Positions 22,534 through 31,470 of a stretch of DNA of 64,000 nt are shown here, one piece after another (position 1 is the stretch's first letter; every line of letters starts with the position of its first letter). A model generated the notes under the pieces. It worked only from the letters and a program-made list of their open reading frames with translations, searched no databases and was not told the origin of the DNA. Origin of the DNA: Flammeovirgaceae bacterium UBA2366 (GTDB lineage: Bacteria; Bacteroidota; Bacteroidia; Cytophagales; Cyclobacteriaceae); NCBI GenBank assembly GCA_002344065.1, contig DDTK01000007.1, positions 62,001-126,000 on the forward strand, read 5' to 3'. Position numbers and translations under genes: made by a program.

Positions 22534-25035
22534 TCAATCATACCACAGTCCCTGTTCACGTTTGTCATAACGCGGCTTCTGAATCTTTTCTTTCAGGTGC
22601 TCGGGCTGGGTATCGCTTTTCTTAAATAAACGCGCCCAGAACAGCTTAAAGTTCGTGAGCATGTTTTTTTCTTCCTTCACGTTGTTCTGATTAGTCTTAA
22701 CAAACTGGGCATCAGGGTGTAGTTTTTTCTTGGTGAAGAGTTCATACTTCTTCATTTTGATGTTTCCCTGGTAATCGGTGACTTTAGCAAAAGCCTTTCC
22801 CGGTTCCCTCACCTTTAACGCATCTTCATCGCTGCTGGGGTTGCGTACATAACGCCAATCCATTTTTATGCCGCGTGCATATTCGCTTGCCTTGATGGAT
22901 GATTTAGACGGCCCTATCCCCGGTAATGATTCATCGGCAGCATGAGGTTTCTTATCAAAATCTTTTTCCTTCACCTTCACCTGAAGACCATCGATTTTGT
23001 AGGTGGATTCCCCTGGCCGCCTTTTCTTCAGTGCCAGTTCATCGGCATTAGGGTTACGCACATAGTTTTTCTTAAATCGCGATAAGCGGGTATAGCCTGT
23101 AAAAGTTTCTCCCTGGTCGCGCATGTCGGGATGCAGATCGAACTCCATTATTTTACCTGGGAATCCGCCAATGTCTTTGCTTGGTTCTTTTTTCTTCACC
23201 TTAACGGTTCCTCCAAAGGCAGCCATGCGTTCATCATTTCTGCCGGGTGGATATCTTCCAGGAAGGGGTTGTTCTTTGTTGTTCCAAAGTTTTCCGCTAA
23301 TACTTCCTCCACCTTTTTGCGGTGCTTTACCTTTCAGGTTTCCGGAGTAGGATGCCATCCGTTCATCGTCCTTGCCCGGAGGACGACCAAGAATGGGTTG
23401 CCCTTTGTTATTCCACAATTTTCCGCTTACGCTGCCTCCGCCCTTCACGGGTTTCCTGGCTTTAATATTTCCTGAGTAATCGGCTCCTACATCGTCAAAA
23501 CTTTTTCTGAACCGGATGTTACCCTGATAGGTAGCCATCTGCTCATCGGATCTTCCGGGTGCGCGACCAAGCACAGGCTGACCTTTGTTGTTCCAGAGTT
23601 TACCACTCACACTTCCGCCACCTTTCATTGGTTTTCTAGCTTTAATATTTCCGGTATAGTCTGAACCCACATCATCAAATCCTTTTCTGAACCGGATATT
23701 GCCCTGATACGTTGCAGCTTGTTCGGCACCTTTACCCGGATACCGTCCGGTGATGGCCCTGCCCTGATTATTCCAGAGTTTACCGCTAACACTACCTCCG
23801 CCCTTTAGAGGTTTTCGGGCTTTCATATTGCCGGAGTAGCCAGCGCCTTGTGTATCGAAAGATTTTCCAAAGCGAATATTCCCTTGATAGGTGTCAATTC
23901 CCTTGGCGCCAATTCCCGGTGCCCTTCCGGGCAAGGGGGCTTTGCCAGTTCTTTTTTCTCCAGACTGTGTAGCTGACTGATAACCACCACCGGGCATCAT
24001 GCCTTTAAAAGGCTTGTCACCATAGCCTGCTTTTCTTTTTCGCGAAAGCATTACACCACCTTCGGTACCAGGCTTACTTGAAAAATTCCGGCCTCGTATT
24101 CTTCTACCGGAAATATCACCCTTCCAGGCTCTCGATGCAGAAGTAGCTGAACGATAACTTCCCGCTGCCGGACCTTTGTAGGGTTTGTCACCAACACCTT
24201 TTCTGCCATAATACGGAGACGTAGTTGGCCGCATCACTTTTTGGGGTGGTGTTTGATAATTTATCGTGCGTAATCTTCTGCCTGAAATATCGCGGGTGTA
24301 TGGGCGTTCGCCTTTTTGTTTGCGGTTCCAAAAGCCAGCATAAGGATTAATACTTTTTCGTGATATATACGGTCTTGATGCAGTAGCAGGTACGACACGT
24401 TTTCTATCCGGTGGTTGTGGCTGACTCCCCATTTTCTTCAGTTTCGCCAATTGGGGTGCATTTGAAGTTGGGCGCTCTATCGGGCGTGGCTTTCGTGATG
24501 GATTGTTGACATACTTGTTGTATTGCGGATAAACGTTTCGTGTTTTGCCGGTAGCCGAACGAACCTGTACACGCTGGCGCTCCACTGCACGCCACTTCAA
24601 TTGAGGATCTTTTTCCGGAGGACCTTTTCTTCCCATGTATTTTCCACTTTGTGGATAAACATTGCGCGCCTCATTCGATTGTGAACGGGTAGCGGGAATT
24701 CTTCGTCCGGTGATGTCACCCTTCCAGGCGCGTTCTTTTCCTTGAGGAGATTTAGCACGATAGATCGGGTTAACAGGCCTTCCTGCTTTTTCTCCTTTTT
24801 TGGTTGCGCTGGCTGCTCTTGATTTTCCTTGCGGACTCACACGCTTGCCAATACCTTTTGATTTGCTCTTTGATGGTTTTGATTTAAACCGGGTTTCGCG
24901 TGAAGGTTTTGAGGGTTGATCACCCTTCGTGTTTTGTGAAAAAGAAGGCGTGTTTAGTATAAACAGGAATAACACCACGCCCATAAAAATAGGCCTGAAT
25001 GAGGGGGTGGCGGTATGCTGCTTTAAAGGGCTCAA
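22534..25035 (-). CDS. Secreted basic protein with 60-residue tandem repeats
   Basis: An 833-residue protein with a signal peptide (MGVVLFLFILNTPSFSQ, residues 18-34). It is extremely rich in Lys, Arg, Gly and Pro. Residues 110-310 contain spaced copies of WKGDI(T/S)GRRI and RNVYPQ motifs. Residues 370-549 are three 60-residue repeats (GR-PG..DEQ, ATYQGNIRFRK, FDDVG, GNIKARKP, KGGGSVSGKLWNN) and 550-592 a shortened fourth. Two VRNP-(N/S)-(A/S)DE-AL motifs follow near 660 and 730. No enzyme motif or T9SS sorting domain is seen. It may be a structural or polyanion-binding envelope protein. I do not recognise a characterised family. Confidence 0.85.
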   Translation of the reverse strand: MSPLKQHTATPSFRPIFMGVVLFLFILNTPSFSQNTKGDQPSKPSRETRFKSKPSKSKSKGIGKRVSPQGKSRAASATKKGEKAGRPVNPIYRAKSPQGKERAWKGDITGRRIPATRSQSNEARNVYPQSGKYMGRKGPPEKDPQLKWRAVERQRVQVRSATGKTRNVYPQYNKYVNNPSRKPRPIERPTSNAPQLAKLKKMGSQPQPPDRKRVVPATASRPYISRKSINPYAGFWNRKQKGERPYTRDISGRRLRTINYQTPPQKVMRPTTSPYYGRKGVGDKPYKGPAAGSYRSATSASRAWKGDISGRRIRGRNFSSKPGTEGGVMLSRKRKAGYGDKPFKGMMPGGGYQSATQSGEKRTGKAPLPGRAPGIGAKGIDTYQGNIRFGKSFDTQGAGYSGNMKARKPLKGGGSVSGKLWNNQGRAITGRYPGKGAEQAATYQGNIRFRKGFDDVGSDYTGNIKARKPMKGGGSVSGKLWNNKGQPVLGRAPGRSDEQMATYQGNIRFRKSFDDVGADYSGNIKARKPVKGGGSVSGKLWNNKGQPILGRPPGKDDERMASYSGNLKGKAPQKGGGSISGKLWNNKEQPLPGRYPPGRNDERMAAFGGTVKVKKKEPSKDIGGFPGKIMEFDLHPDMRDQGETFTGYTRLSRFKKNYVRNPNADELALKKRRPGESTYKIDGLQVKVKEKDFDKKPHAADESLPGIGPSKSSIKASEYARGIKMDWRYVRNPSSDEDALKVREPGKAFAKVTDYQGNIKMKKYELFTKKKLHPDAQFVKTNQNNVKEEKNMLTNFKLFWARLFKKSDTQPEHLKEKIQKPRYDKREQGLWYD
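23260..23928 (-). repeat. 180-bp tandem repeats within the basic secreted protein gene
   Basis: Three in-frame 180-bp units plus one 129-bp partial unit encode residues 370-592. Conserved blocks at protein level include NIRFRK, NIKARKP and KGGGSVSGKLWNN. The repeats are diverged at DNA level but ordered head to tail, as expected from internal duplication. Confidence 0.8.
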
Positions 25036-25111
25036 AAAATGCCGCTGAAACGTGCTAAGATAGTAAAAATCAGGCAGTGGAGATCAGTCTGAAGATTTCC
25101 TCAATCCTTTT

Positions 25112-27088
25112 TTAAAACGCCAGCAATTCCGAAAGCTTACTTTTTAAACGGCCTTTAGCCAAAAAATTTTGTTCCAGGGTTGGTGCAAAAGGTATGGGTG
25201 TATCAAGACTAGCCACCCGCATCACGGGGGCATCCAGGTGTTTAAAACAGTGTTCATTAATCCACGCACTGATTTCAGCACCAATGCCACCGGTTAAGGT
25301 GTCTTCATGAAGGATGATCACACGATTGGTTTTCTTCACCGTTTGTAGTACGGCTTCCTTATCCCATGGCAGCAAGGTACGCAGGTCGAGAACATCTGCC
25401 TGAACTTCGGGCATACTTTCCATTAGTTCTTTCGCCCAGTGTACGCCCATTCCGTAAGTGATAATCGAAACGTCATTGCCTTCGCTTACCAACTTAGCTT
25501 TTCCAATTTCAACGGTGTAGTAATCATCAGGTACCATTTCTTTGATGGAACGGTACAACAGTTTGTGTTCAAAATACATCACCGGGTTTGGATCTTCGAA
25601 CGATGCACAGAGCAAGCCTTTTGCATCGTGCGGATTGGATGGATAAACCACTTTTAAACCGGGGGTGTGAAAAAACCAGGCTTCATTGCTTTGGGAATGA
25701 AATGGCCCTGCTGCGGTTCCGGCACCGGTGGGCATGCGCACCACCACATCAGCATTTTGTCCCCATCGCCAATGTGCCTTGGCCAGGTTGTTAACAATTT
25801 GTGTGATGCCTTCCGACACGAAATCTGCAAACTGCATTTCCACCATAGCCTTCATTCCTTTTATGGAAAGACCAAGTCCGGCACCCAATATGGCCGACTC
25901 ACATATGGGAGTGTTGCGTACGCGCGCTTTTCCAAATTGTTTTACAAAGCCATCAGTAATTTTAAATACGCCACCATAATCGGCAATGTCTTGTCCCATC
26001 AACACCAGGTTGTGGTGACGCTCCATGCTTTGACGAAGCCCATCGCTGATGGCATCGATAAATCTTTTCTCGGAGGTCTTACCCGAAGGCGAGGTAATCG
26101 CTGGTGTAAAAGGAGCATACACATCATTTGTTTCAGTTTCTGTGTTTGCTTCCGGATGGGTTTCGGCAAAGGCTGTTTCCAACCCGGCTTCAATTTCTTT
26201 TTTTATTTTTTTTCGGATGGTATCGACCTCCTTTTGATCGAGTATACTTTCGGTCAACAGAAACTTTTCGTAATTCTCCACCGGGTCTTTCTTTGCCCAG
26301 GTGTCCATCAGTTCTTGTGGAACGTATTTCGTGCCGGAGGCTTCTTCATGGCCGCGCATGCGGAAGGTAATACACTCAAGCAGTATTGGGCGGGGATTTT
26401 TGCGAATGTCTTCAGCGATTTTTTTTACGGTGGAGTAGACCTCAAGAATGTTGTTCCCGTCAACCTGAACGCCTTCTATTCCATACCCGATAGCTTTATC
26501 GACAAAACTTTTACATCGGAATTGTTCGTTGCTGGGTGTGGACAATCCGTACCCATTATTCTCAATCACAAATATTACGGGGAGATCCCACACGGCCGCA
26601 ACGTTCACTGCTTCGTGAAAATCGCCTTCGCTGGTTCCGCCATCGCCATTGAACACAGCGGTTACTTTCTTTTCTTTTTTCAGTTTTGTCGCCAAAGCGA
26701 TGCCATCAGCCACACCATTTTGAGGCCCCAGGTGTGAGATCATGCCGACAATGTGATGTTCATTGGTACCGAAATGAAAGGAGCGGTCGCGGCCTTTGGT
26801 GTAACCCATCATGGTTCCCTGCCACTGCGCAAACAATCGCTCCAACGGCATGTTGCGCGAAGTGAAAACGCCCAGGTTGCGGTGCATGGGTAAAATGTAT
26901 TCATCTTTTTCCAATGCTTCGGTTAACCCTACCGCTATAGCTTCCTGGCCAATACCACTAAACCATTTACTGATTTTATTCTGCCGGAGAAGAATGAGCA
27001 TTTTTTCTTCGATCAATCGTGGACGAAGAATAGCCTCATACAAAGATTTTAATAGAGCGCGAGAAAATTCCTGATGCTTAAATTTCAT
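25112..27088 (-). CDS. Fused alpha/beta 2-oxoacid dehydrogenase E1 component
   Basis: A thiamine-diphosphate enzyme that decarboxylates a 2-oxo acid (pyruvate or branched-chain) and passes the acyl group to E2. Here the alpha and beta subunits form one 658-residue chain, a common Bacteroidota arrangement. The alpha half (1-310) has SKWFSGIGQEA, LPMHRNLG and the ThDP motif GDGGTSEGDFHEAVN...NNGYG. The beta half (about 345-658) has GLRQSMERHHNLVLMGQDIADYGG, TPICESAILGAGLGLS and RVASLDTPIPFAPTLEQ. The ATG at 27088 is preferred over 27094. No E2 or E3 gene is adjacent, so the substrate cannot be fixed. Confidence 0.92.
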   Translation of the reverse strand: MKFKHQEFSRALLKSLYEAILRPRLIEEKMLILLRQNKISKWFSGIGQEAIAVGLTEALEKDEYILPMHRNLGVFTSRNMPLERLFAQWQGTMMGYTKGRDRSFHFGTNEHHIVGMISHLGPQNGVADGIALATKLKKEKKVTAVFNGDGGTSEGDFHEAVNVAAVWDLPVIFVIENNGYGLSTPSNEQFRCKSFVDKAIGYGIEGVQVDGNNILEVYSTVKKIAEDIRKNPRPILLECITFRMRGHEEASGTKYVPQELMDTWAKKDPVENYEKFLLTESILDQKEVDTIRKKIKKEIEAGLETAFAETHPEANTETETNDVYAPFTPAITSPSGKTSEKRFIDAISDGLRQSMERHHNLVLMGQDIADYGGVFKITDGFVKQFGKARVRNTPICESAILGAGLGLSIKGMKAMVEMQFADFVSEGITQIVNNLAKAHWRWGQNADVVVRMPTGAGTAAGPFHSQSNEAWFFHTPGLKVVYPSNPHDAKGLLCASFEDPNPVMYFEHKLLYRSIKEMVPDDYYTVEIGKAKLVSEGNDVSIITYGMGVHWAKELMESMPEVQADVLDLRTLLPWDKEAVLQTVKKTNRVIILHEDTLTGGIGAEISAWINEHCFKHLDAPVMRVASLDTPIPFAPTLEQNFLAKGRLKSKLSELLAF

Positions 27089-27130
27089 AAACAAGCTAAA
27101 TACTCACAAATTTAACTGGGTGGGCGGAAC

Positions 27131-27166
27131 TTGCTGGTACGTATTTATAGTTTATTTTTGTACGTA
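27131..27166 (+). promoter_or_regulatory. Putative toxin-antitoxin promoter with operator repeats
   Basis: TTGC at 27131-27134 and TATTTTTG at 27153-27160 fit a Bacteroidota promoter with an 18-bp spacer. TACGTA, itself a palindrome, occurs at 27138-27143 and again at 27161-27166, 23 bp apart (about two helical turns), on either side of the -7 box. This is a good layout for repression by the antitoxin downstream. Confidence 0.45.
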
Positions 27167-27178
27167 GCAAAACCTGGT

Positions 27179-27418
27179 ATGGAAGAAGTTAAACTCACCT
27201 TAAAACTCAGTAAGAAAACCATCGAAAAGGGAAAAAACTATGCCCGCAAACGCAAAACCAGCTTATCGCGGATGATTGAGAACTATCTCGAAAAAATCAC
27301 TCAGCAGGAGCAGGATGAGATAACCCCCTTGGTGAAAAACCTTTCCGGTGTTTTGAAAGGTGAACGGATGGAATACAAACACGGGTATTCCGATTTTTTG
27401 GAGCGTAAATACAAATGA
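27179..27418 (+). CDS. Antitoxin of a PIN-toxin pair (DUF6364-like)
   Basis: The start is set at 27179 (MEEVKLTLKLSKKTIEKGK), since the in-frame upstream TTG at 27131 lies in the promoter. The 79-residue protein has a ribbon-helix-helix-like N-terminus (VKLTLKLSKKTIEKGKNYAR, then KTSLSRMIENYLEK), suited to DNA binding and self-repression, and a C-terminal tail that would bind the toxin. The stop codon overlaps the toxin ATG by 4 bp, typical of such modules. The family name is from memory of similar Bacteroidota proteins. Confidence 0.8.
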   Translation: MEEVKLTLKLSKKTIEKGKNYARKRKTSLSRMIENYLEKITQQEQDEITPLVKNLSGVLKGERMEYKHGYSDFLERKYK

Positions 27419-27828
27419 TGGAGCGGGTTTTTGTTGATACCGATGTGGTATTGGATTTACTGGGTGAACGCCAGCCATTTTACAAATCTTCAGCACAGTT
27501 GTTTTCAAAAGCCGACAAGGGTGAGATCAAAGTATTTGTTTCGTCACTAAGTTTTGCGAACATGCACTATGTTCTGCGGAAGAAGTTCCCGGATTGTGAG
27601 GTAAGAAAAATTCTATCTGGATTTAAGGTGCTGGTTTCGGTACTTCCGGTCAACGATAAAATTATTGATTTAGCGTTAGCATCAAATTTTTCAGACTTTG
27701 AAGATGCCGTTCAGTATTATACCGCCTCAGAAGGCAACATGAAGGCATTGATTACACGAAACCTAAGGGATTATCGCCAGGCTAAAATTCCAGTGATGAC
27801 GGCTGATACCTATCTGAAAAGCATTTAA
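27415..27828 (+). CDS. PIN-domain toxin (VapC-like)
   Basis: A 137-residue PIN-domain protein, expected to be a metal-dependent ribonuclease. Acidic active-site candidates are Asp8 and Asp10 (FVDTDVVLDLL), and the Asp-rich SDFEDAVQYY segment near residue 100, followed by ITRNLRDY. The ATG overlaps the antitoxin stop codon; a second ATG three bases later could also serve. The pair sits alone between the E1 gene and an M16 peptidase gene with no mobile-element debris. The target RNA is unknown. Confidence 0.87.
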   Translation: MMERVFVDTDVVLDLLGERQPFYKSSAQLFSKADKGEIKVFVSSLSFANMHYVLRKKFPDCEVRKILSGFKVLVSVLPVNDKIIDLALASNFSDFEDAVQYYTASEGNMKALITRNLRDYRQAKIPVMTADTYLKSI

Positions 27829-27835
27829 CGATACT

Positions 27836-29077
27836 ATGATTTCTTTCCAGGAATTTACTTTAGCAAATGGCCTCCGTGTAATCGTGCATGAAGACCCCAC
27901 CGTACAAATAGCGGTGATGAACATTTTATACGATGTGGGTTCACGCGATGAGCGCGAAGATAAAACCGGCTTTGCCCACTTGTTTGAACACCTCATGTTT
28001 GGCGGCTCTATAAATATTCCAAACTATGATGAGCCCTTGCAACGGGTTGGCGGGGAAAATAATGCCTTTACCAATACAGACATTACCAATTATTACTTAA
28101 CTGTTCCCGCGGCCAACCTGGAAACCGGGTTTTGGCTGGAGAGTGACAGGATGTTGAGTCTATCATTCGACCCAAACGTGTTGGAAGTCCAGCGTAAAGT
28201 TGTGATTGAAGAATTTAAACAACGCTATTTGAATCAGCCCTATGGCGATGTTTGGCTGAAACTCCGTCCTTTAGCCTACCATGTTCATCCCTACAAATGG
28301 GCAACCATCGGAAAGGAAATCAGCCACATTGAAAACGCTACCATGGAGGATGTAAAAGATTTTTTCTTTACCCATTATGTTCCCAACAATGCGATATTGG
28401 TGGTAGCGGGTAATGTTAAGGTTGATCAGGTAAAAGCACTGGCCAAAAAATGGTTTGGGCCTATCCCTTCCGGGAAGAATCGTGAACGGAAATTGCCGAC
28501 AGAACCGATACAAACAAAAAAACGACTGCTTGAAGTAGAAGCCAAGGTGCCTGCCAATGCTTTTTACAAAATGTTCCACATGCCCGGCCGGTTTCATGAT
28601 GATTATTTTACGGTTGATTTGTTAAGTGATGTATTGGGGAGAGGGCAATCAAGCCGGTTGTATAGTAAATTGGTAAAGGAGCAGGAAATTTTTACATCGT
28701 TATCGTCCTTCGTGATGGGTACCGTTGATCCAGGATTGCTGGTGATTAATGGTCGTTTGAAAGACGGTATTTCTTTTAACAAAGCCGAAGAAGAAGTGAA
28801 TAAGATTATCAATGACGTTCTGCAAAACGGTATTGATGAAGCGGAACTTCAAAAAGTAAAGAACCAGGCAGAAACAACATTTGAGTTTGATGAAGTGGAA
28901 GTGATGAACCGGGCCATGAACCTGGCGTTTGCATCGTTATCAGGCGACACCAATCGTGTTAATACTGAGCGTAAGAAATTAAGTGGTATTTCGGTGGATG
29001 ATATACAGCGCACGGCATCAGATATACTGAAGGAGGAGAATTCAAGTGTTATGTATTACAAGGCAATACTAAACTAA
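27836..29077 (+). CDS. M16 family zinc peptidase
   Basis: A 413-residue pitrilysin-family peptidase. The inverted zinc motif HxxEH is HLFEH (near residue 49) and the third ligand Glu is in KVVIEEFKQR (near 125). The protein holds the two roughly 200-residue domains of one M16 subunit, with the C-terminal domain lacking the motif, as is normal. No signal peptide is seen, so it may be cytoplasmic or exported by another route. It starts 8 bp after the PIN toxin gene and is followed 5 bp later by ispF. Confidence 0.92.
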   Translation: MISFQEFTLANGLRVIVHEDPTVQIAVMNILYDVGSRDEREDKTGFAHLFEHLMFGGSINIPNYDEPLQRVGGENNAFTNTDITNYYLTVPAANLETGFWLESDRMLSLSFDPNVLEVQRKVVIEEFKQRYLNQPYGDVWLKLRPLAYHVHPYKWATIGKEISHIENATMEDVKDFFFTHYVPNNAILVVAGNVKVDQVKALAKKWFGPIPSGKNRERKLPTEPIQTKKRLLEVEAKVPANAFYKMFHMPGRFHDDYFTVDLLSDVLGRGQSSRLYSKLVKEQEIFTSLSSFVMGTVDPGLLVINGRLKDGISFNKAEEEVNKIINDVLQNGIDEAELQKVKNQAETTFEFDEVEVMNRAMNLAFASLSGDTNRVNTERKKLSGISVDDIQRTASDILKEENSSVMYYKAILN

Positions 29078-29081
29078 TATC

Positions 29082-29564
29082 ATGAAAATTCGGGTAGGGT
29101 TAGGTTTTGATGTGCATCAGTTAGAAGAAGGCCGCGACTTTTGGTTAGGCGGAATAAAACTTCCGTCAACGAAGGGTGCCACGGGTCATTCCGATGCCGA
29201 TGTTTTGATTCATGCTATTTGCGATGCTTTGCTGGGTGCAGCGAACCTGCGTGACATCGGGTTTCACTTTTCGAATAAGGATGCGCGTTGGAGCGGAATG
29301 GACAGTAAATTTTTCCTGAAAGAAGTAACGCGTATGCTGGAAGCGAAAGGATGGAAAATTGGTAATGTGGATTGTACGATTTGCCTGGAACACCCCAAGA
29401 TCAATCCGCATATTGAGGAGATGAAGAAGACATTAGCGCCTCTTATGAATGTTGCGGAGGAGGACGTATCCATTAAAGCCACCACCAATGAAAAGCTGGG
29501 GTATGTTGGTCGTGATGAAGGCGTAAATGCGTATGCCGTAGCACTGATCACAATGGATTCTTAA
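29082..29564 (+). CDS. ispF: 2-C-methyl-D-erythritol 2,4-cyclodiphosphate synthase
   Basis: Fifth enzyme of the MEP isoprenoid pathway; it cyclises CDP-ME-2-phosphate. The 160-residue length is standard for this trimeric zinc enzyme. Metal ligands lie in GFDVHQLEEG and HSDADVLIHAICDALLGA (Asp and two His). The C-terminal KATTNEKLGYVGRDEGVNAYAV signature is intact. It follows the M16 gene after only 4 bp and its stop overlaps the convergent AI-2E gene by 4 bp. Confidence 0.96.
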   Translation: MKIRVGLGFDVHQLEEGRDFWLGGIKLPSTKGATGHSDADVLIHAICDALLGAANLRDIGFHFSNKDARWSGMDSKFFLKEVTRMLEAKGWKIGNVDCTICLEHPKINPHIEEMKKTLAPLMNVAEEDVSIKATTNEKLGYVGRDEGVNAYAVALITMDS

Positions 29565-30658
29565 TCTGAAGATTGTTTTTCCCCACCCAGAACAAGTGCC
29601 CATGTTTTTAATGCCGGAGTTCTGTCGGCTATTAATTTTAGAATACCTAAAAAGGGTATAAACAGTATTAACCCTGCAACCCCCCACAGCACGCCACCCA
29701 TTACAATGGCGGCAATGGTTACTAAAGCATTAAGCTTTAATCGGCTGCTTACAGCTAATGGAAAAATAACGTTTGCCTCCAGGTATTGCACAATGGAAAA
29801 CACAGCGATGACACCAATGGGATACCATATGGAATTATAGGTTACCCATGAAATAGTGATGGGCAGTAAGGAGGCAATCAGAATGCCGGCATAGGGAATA
29901 AAGGTGAGAATGGATGCGGTGAATCCAAATAAAACCGGATGCGGAATACCCAGTGCATACAATCCCAGGCTGTTAAGAATGCCAACAATCAGGTAAACCA
30001 GCAGCATACCTTTGATAAAATTGTAATAAGAGGCAATGCTCAAGTGAAGAATTTCCCGAATATGCTCTCTTCGTTGACCGGGAAATATCCGGTACAACAC
30101 TTCTACCCACCGGTCTCGATGATAAAGAATCAGCACCACGTAAACAGGTATTAAAATGAACAGCACTGCGGAAACACTTCCTGCTGAAATTGTTTTTCGC
30201 AGAAAGCCCATGGCATCAGCGCTTGATTGCTGCGATATATTTTCAAGCCATTGATTTTGCCTTTCTTCGCTGATGTTAAACTCATGTGTTATCCAAACAC
30301 TGAGTTCCGAAAGTGTTTGTGATAGCTTGGCTTGTAAGGCTGACCACTCCGTTGAAAAATTGCGCAATTGAAGAATAAACAGGAAAAGTATGGCAGCAAG
30401 TAGAATTAAAATCAGTGACAGGCTAAGAATTATTGCTGTCATTTTTTTAATCTTATGCTGCTCTAGCCAAATACATATTGGATAGAGAATACAACTGATA
30501 AGCAGGGCAAACGATAATGGAATAAACAGGGGCCGACCCACATAAAGGATAATGCCACCAAATACAATGTATTGAAAGATGGTTAATGTGGTAATGTTCT
30601 TAACCTGACCTTGTAATTTCACACCGGAAAGTAAACCATTCGTCTTTAAAGTAACCAT
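29561..30658 (-). CDS. AI-2E family transporter
   Basis: A membrane protein of about 365 residues in the PerM/AI-2E exporter superfamily. Eight hydrophobic segments are seen, with a soluble loop after the third (TEWSALQAKLSQTLSELSVW) and the conserved C-terminal block YLIVGILNSLGLYALGIPHPVLFGFTASILTFIPYAG. Substrates vary in this family (quorum signals, Na+/H+), so the name is only a family label. The ATG at 30658 overlaps the ATG of divergent mnmD within the tetranucleotide CATG; a later start is possible. Confidence 0.88.
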   Translation of the reverse strand: MVTLKTNGLLSGVKLQGQVKNITTLTIFQYIVFGGIILYVGRPLFIPLSFALLISCILYPICIWLEQHKIKKMTAIILSLSLILILLAAILFLFILQLRNFSTEWSALQAKLSQTLSELSVWITHEFNISEERQNQWLENISQQSSADAMGFLRKTISAGSVSAVLFILIPVYVVLILYHRDRWVEVLYRIFPGQRREHIREILHLSIASYYNFIKGMLLVYLIVGILNSLGLYALGIPHPVLFGFTASILTFIPYAGILIASLLPITISWVTYNSIWYPIGVIAVFSIVQYLEANVIFPLAVSSRLKLNALVTIAAIVMGGVLWGVAGLILFIPFLGILKLIADRTPALKTWALVLGGEKQSSD

Positions 30659-31319
30659 GATAGAAATCATCTTAACAAGAGACGGATCGCAGACACTGCG
30701 GAATACTGAACTAAATGAGACCTATCATTCCATTCATGGCGCCCTGCAGGAATCACAGCATGTTTTTATCCGGCAAGGTTTGGAGTATAAACTGCAACAG
30801 CGCTTGCCACGGTTGGCCATTCTTGAAGTAGGCTTTGGCACCGGTTTAAATGCGTGGCTTACCGCCCAAAAGGTTTGGGGAAAGGAAGGTTTGGTTTCCT
30901 ATGTCTCGCTTGAGTCTTTTCCGCTGGATCATGCCATCTGGAGTAAACTGAATTATGCCAGCGACCCGAAGGGTTTAGAGCTTTTCGAGAAAGTCCATAG
31001 CGCAACATGGGATGACCCGGTTTTGGTTACCCCGAATTTCAGTTTGCACAAAATCAAGTCAACTTTGCAACAAGCGAATCTATCTTCAGCAGCATTTGAT
31101 TTGATTTACTTCGATGCATTTGCTCCGGAAAAACAACCTGAAATGTGGACACTTCCATCCCTGGAAAAAGTCGTTGCGGCAATGAAACCTGATGCTGCAT
31201 TTGTAACCTATTGTGCCAAGGGCCAGGTAAAGCGTGACTTGAAAAGCATGGGATTGGTGGTTGAAACTTTGCCCGGTCCTCCAGGCAAACGAGAGATGAT
31301 CAGGGCCATAAAAGGGTAA
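30657..31319 (+). CDS. mnmD: tRNA 5-methylaminomethyl-2-thiouridine methyltransferase MnmD
   Basis: A 220-residue SAM-dependent methyltransferase that completes the mnm5s2U34 wobble modification. The SAM site is ILEVGFGTGLNAWL, the DYxP-like motif region is IYFDAFAPEKQPEMWT, and the C-terminal FVTYCAKGQVKRDL ... GPPGKREMIRA block is typical. It is the stand-alone MnmD form without the MnmC oxidase domain. The start codon shares CATG with the divergent transporter, so each promoter must lie within the other gene unless one start is further in. Confidence 0.9.
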   Translation: MIEIILTRDGSQTLRNTELNETYHSIHGALQESQHVFIRQGLEYKLQQRLPRLAILEVGFGTGLNAWLTAQKVWGKEGLVSYVSLESFPLDHAIWSKLNYASDPKGLELFEKVHSATWDDPVLVTPNFSLHKIKSTLQQANLSSAAFDLIYFDAFAPEKQPEMWTLPSLEKVVAAMKPDAAFVTYCAKGQVKRDLKSMGLVVETLPGPPGKREMIRAIKG

Positions 31320-31470
31320 ATTCTGCGTCATCATTTTTCGAACACGTTTGCAGCAAACGTTTGTTGTAATTTTTTTAGCTTTTAGCTACTATTATTCCGC
31401 ACTTTCAAGTTATTTCGAAATATTATTTTGAGATAATCTTTTTAGTCAGAACAACCACCCTTTACGACTG

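Noticed and set aside
23260..23928. Regularly spaced repeats, considered as a CRISPR array
   Set aside because: Units are 180 bp, in frame and coding; there are no short identical repeats with unique spacers and no cas genes nearby.
25667..26737. Open frame of 356 codons on the plus strand
   Set aside because: It is antisense to the E1 dehydrogenase gene, whose protein is conserved throughout; the plus-strand product has low-complexity Phe/His-rich sequence and no domain.
25112..27088. Fusion of E1 alpha and beta as a novelty
   Set aside because: This fusion is common in Bacteroidota and is not unusual in itself.
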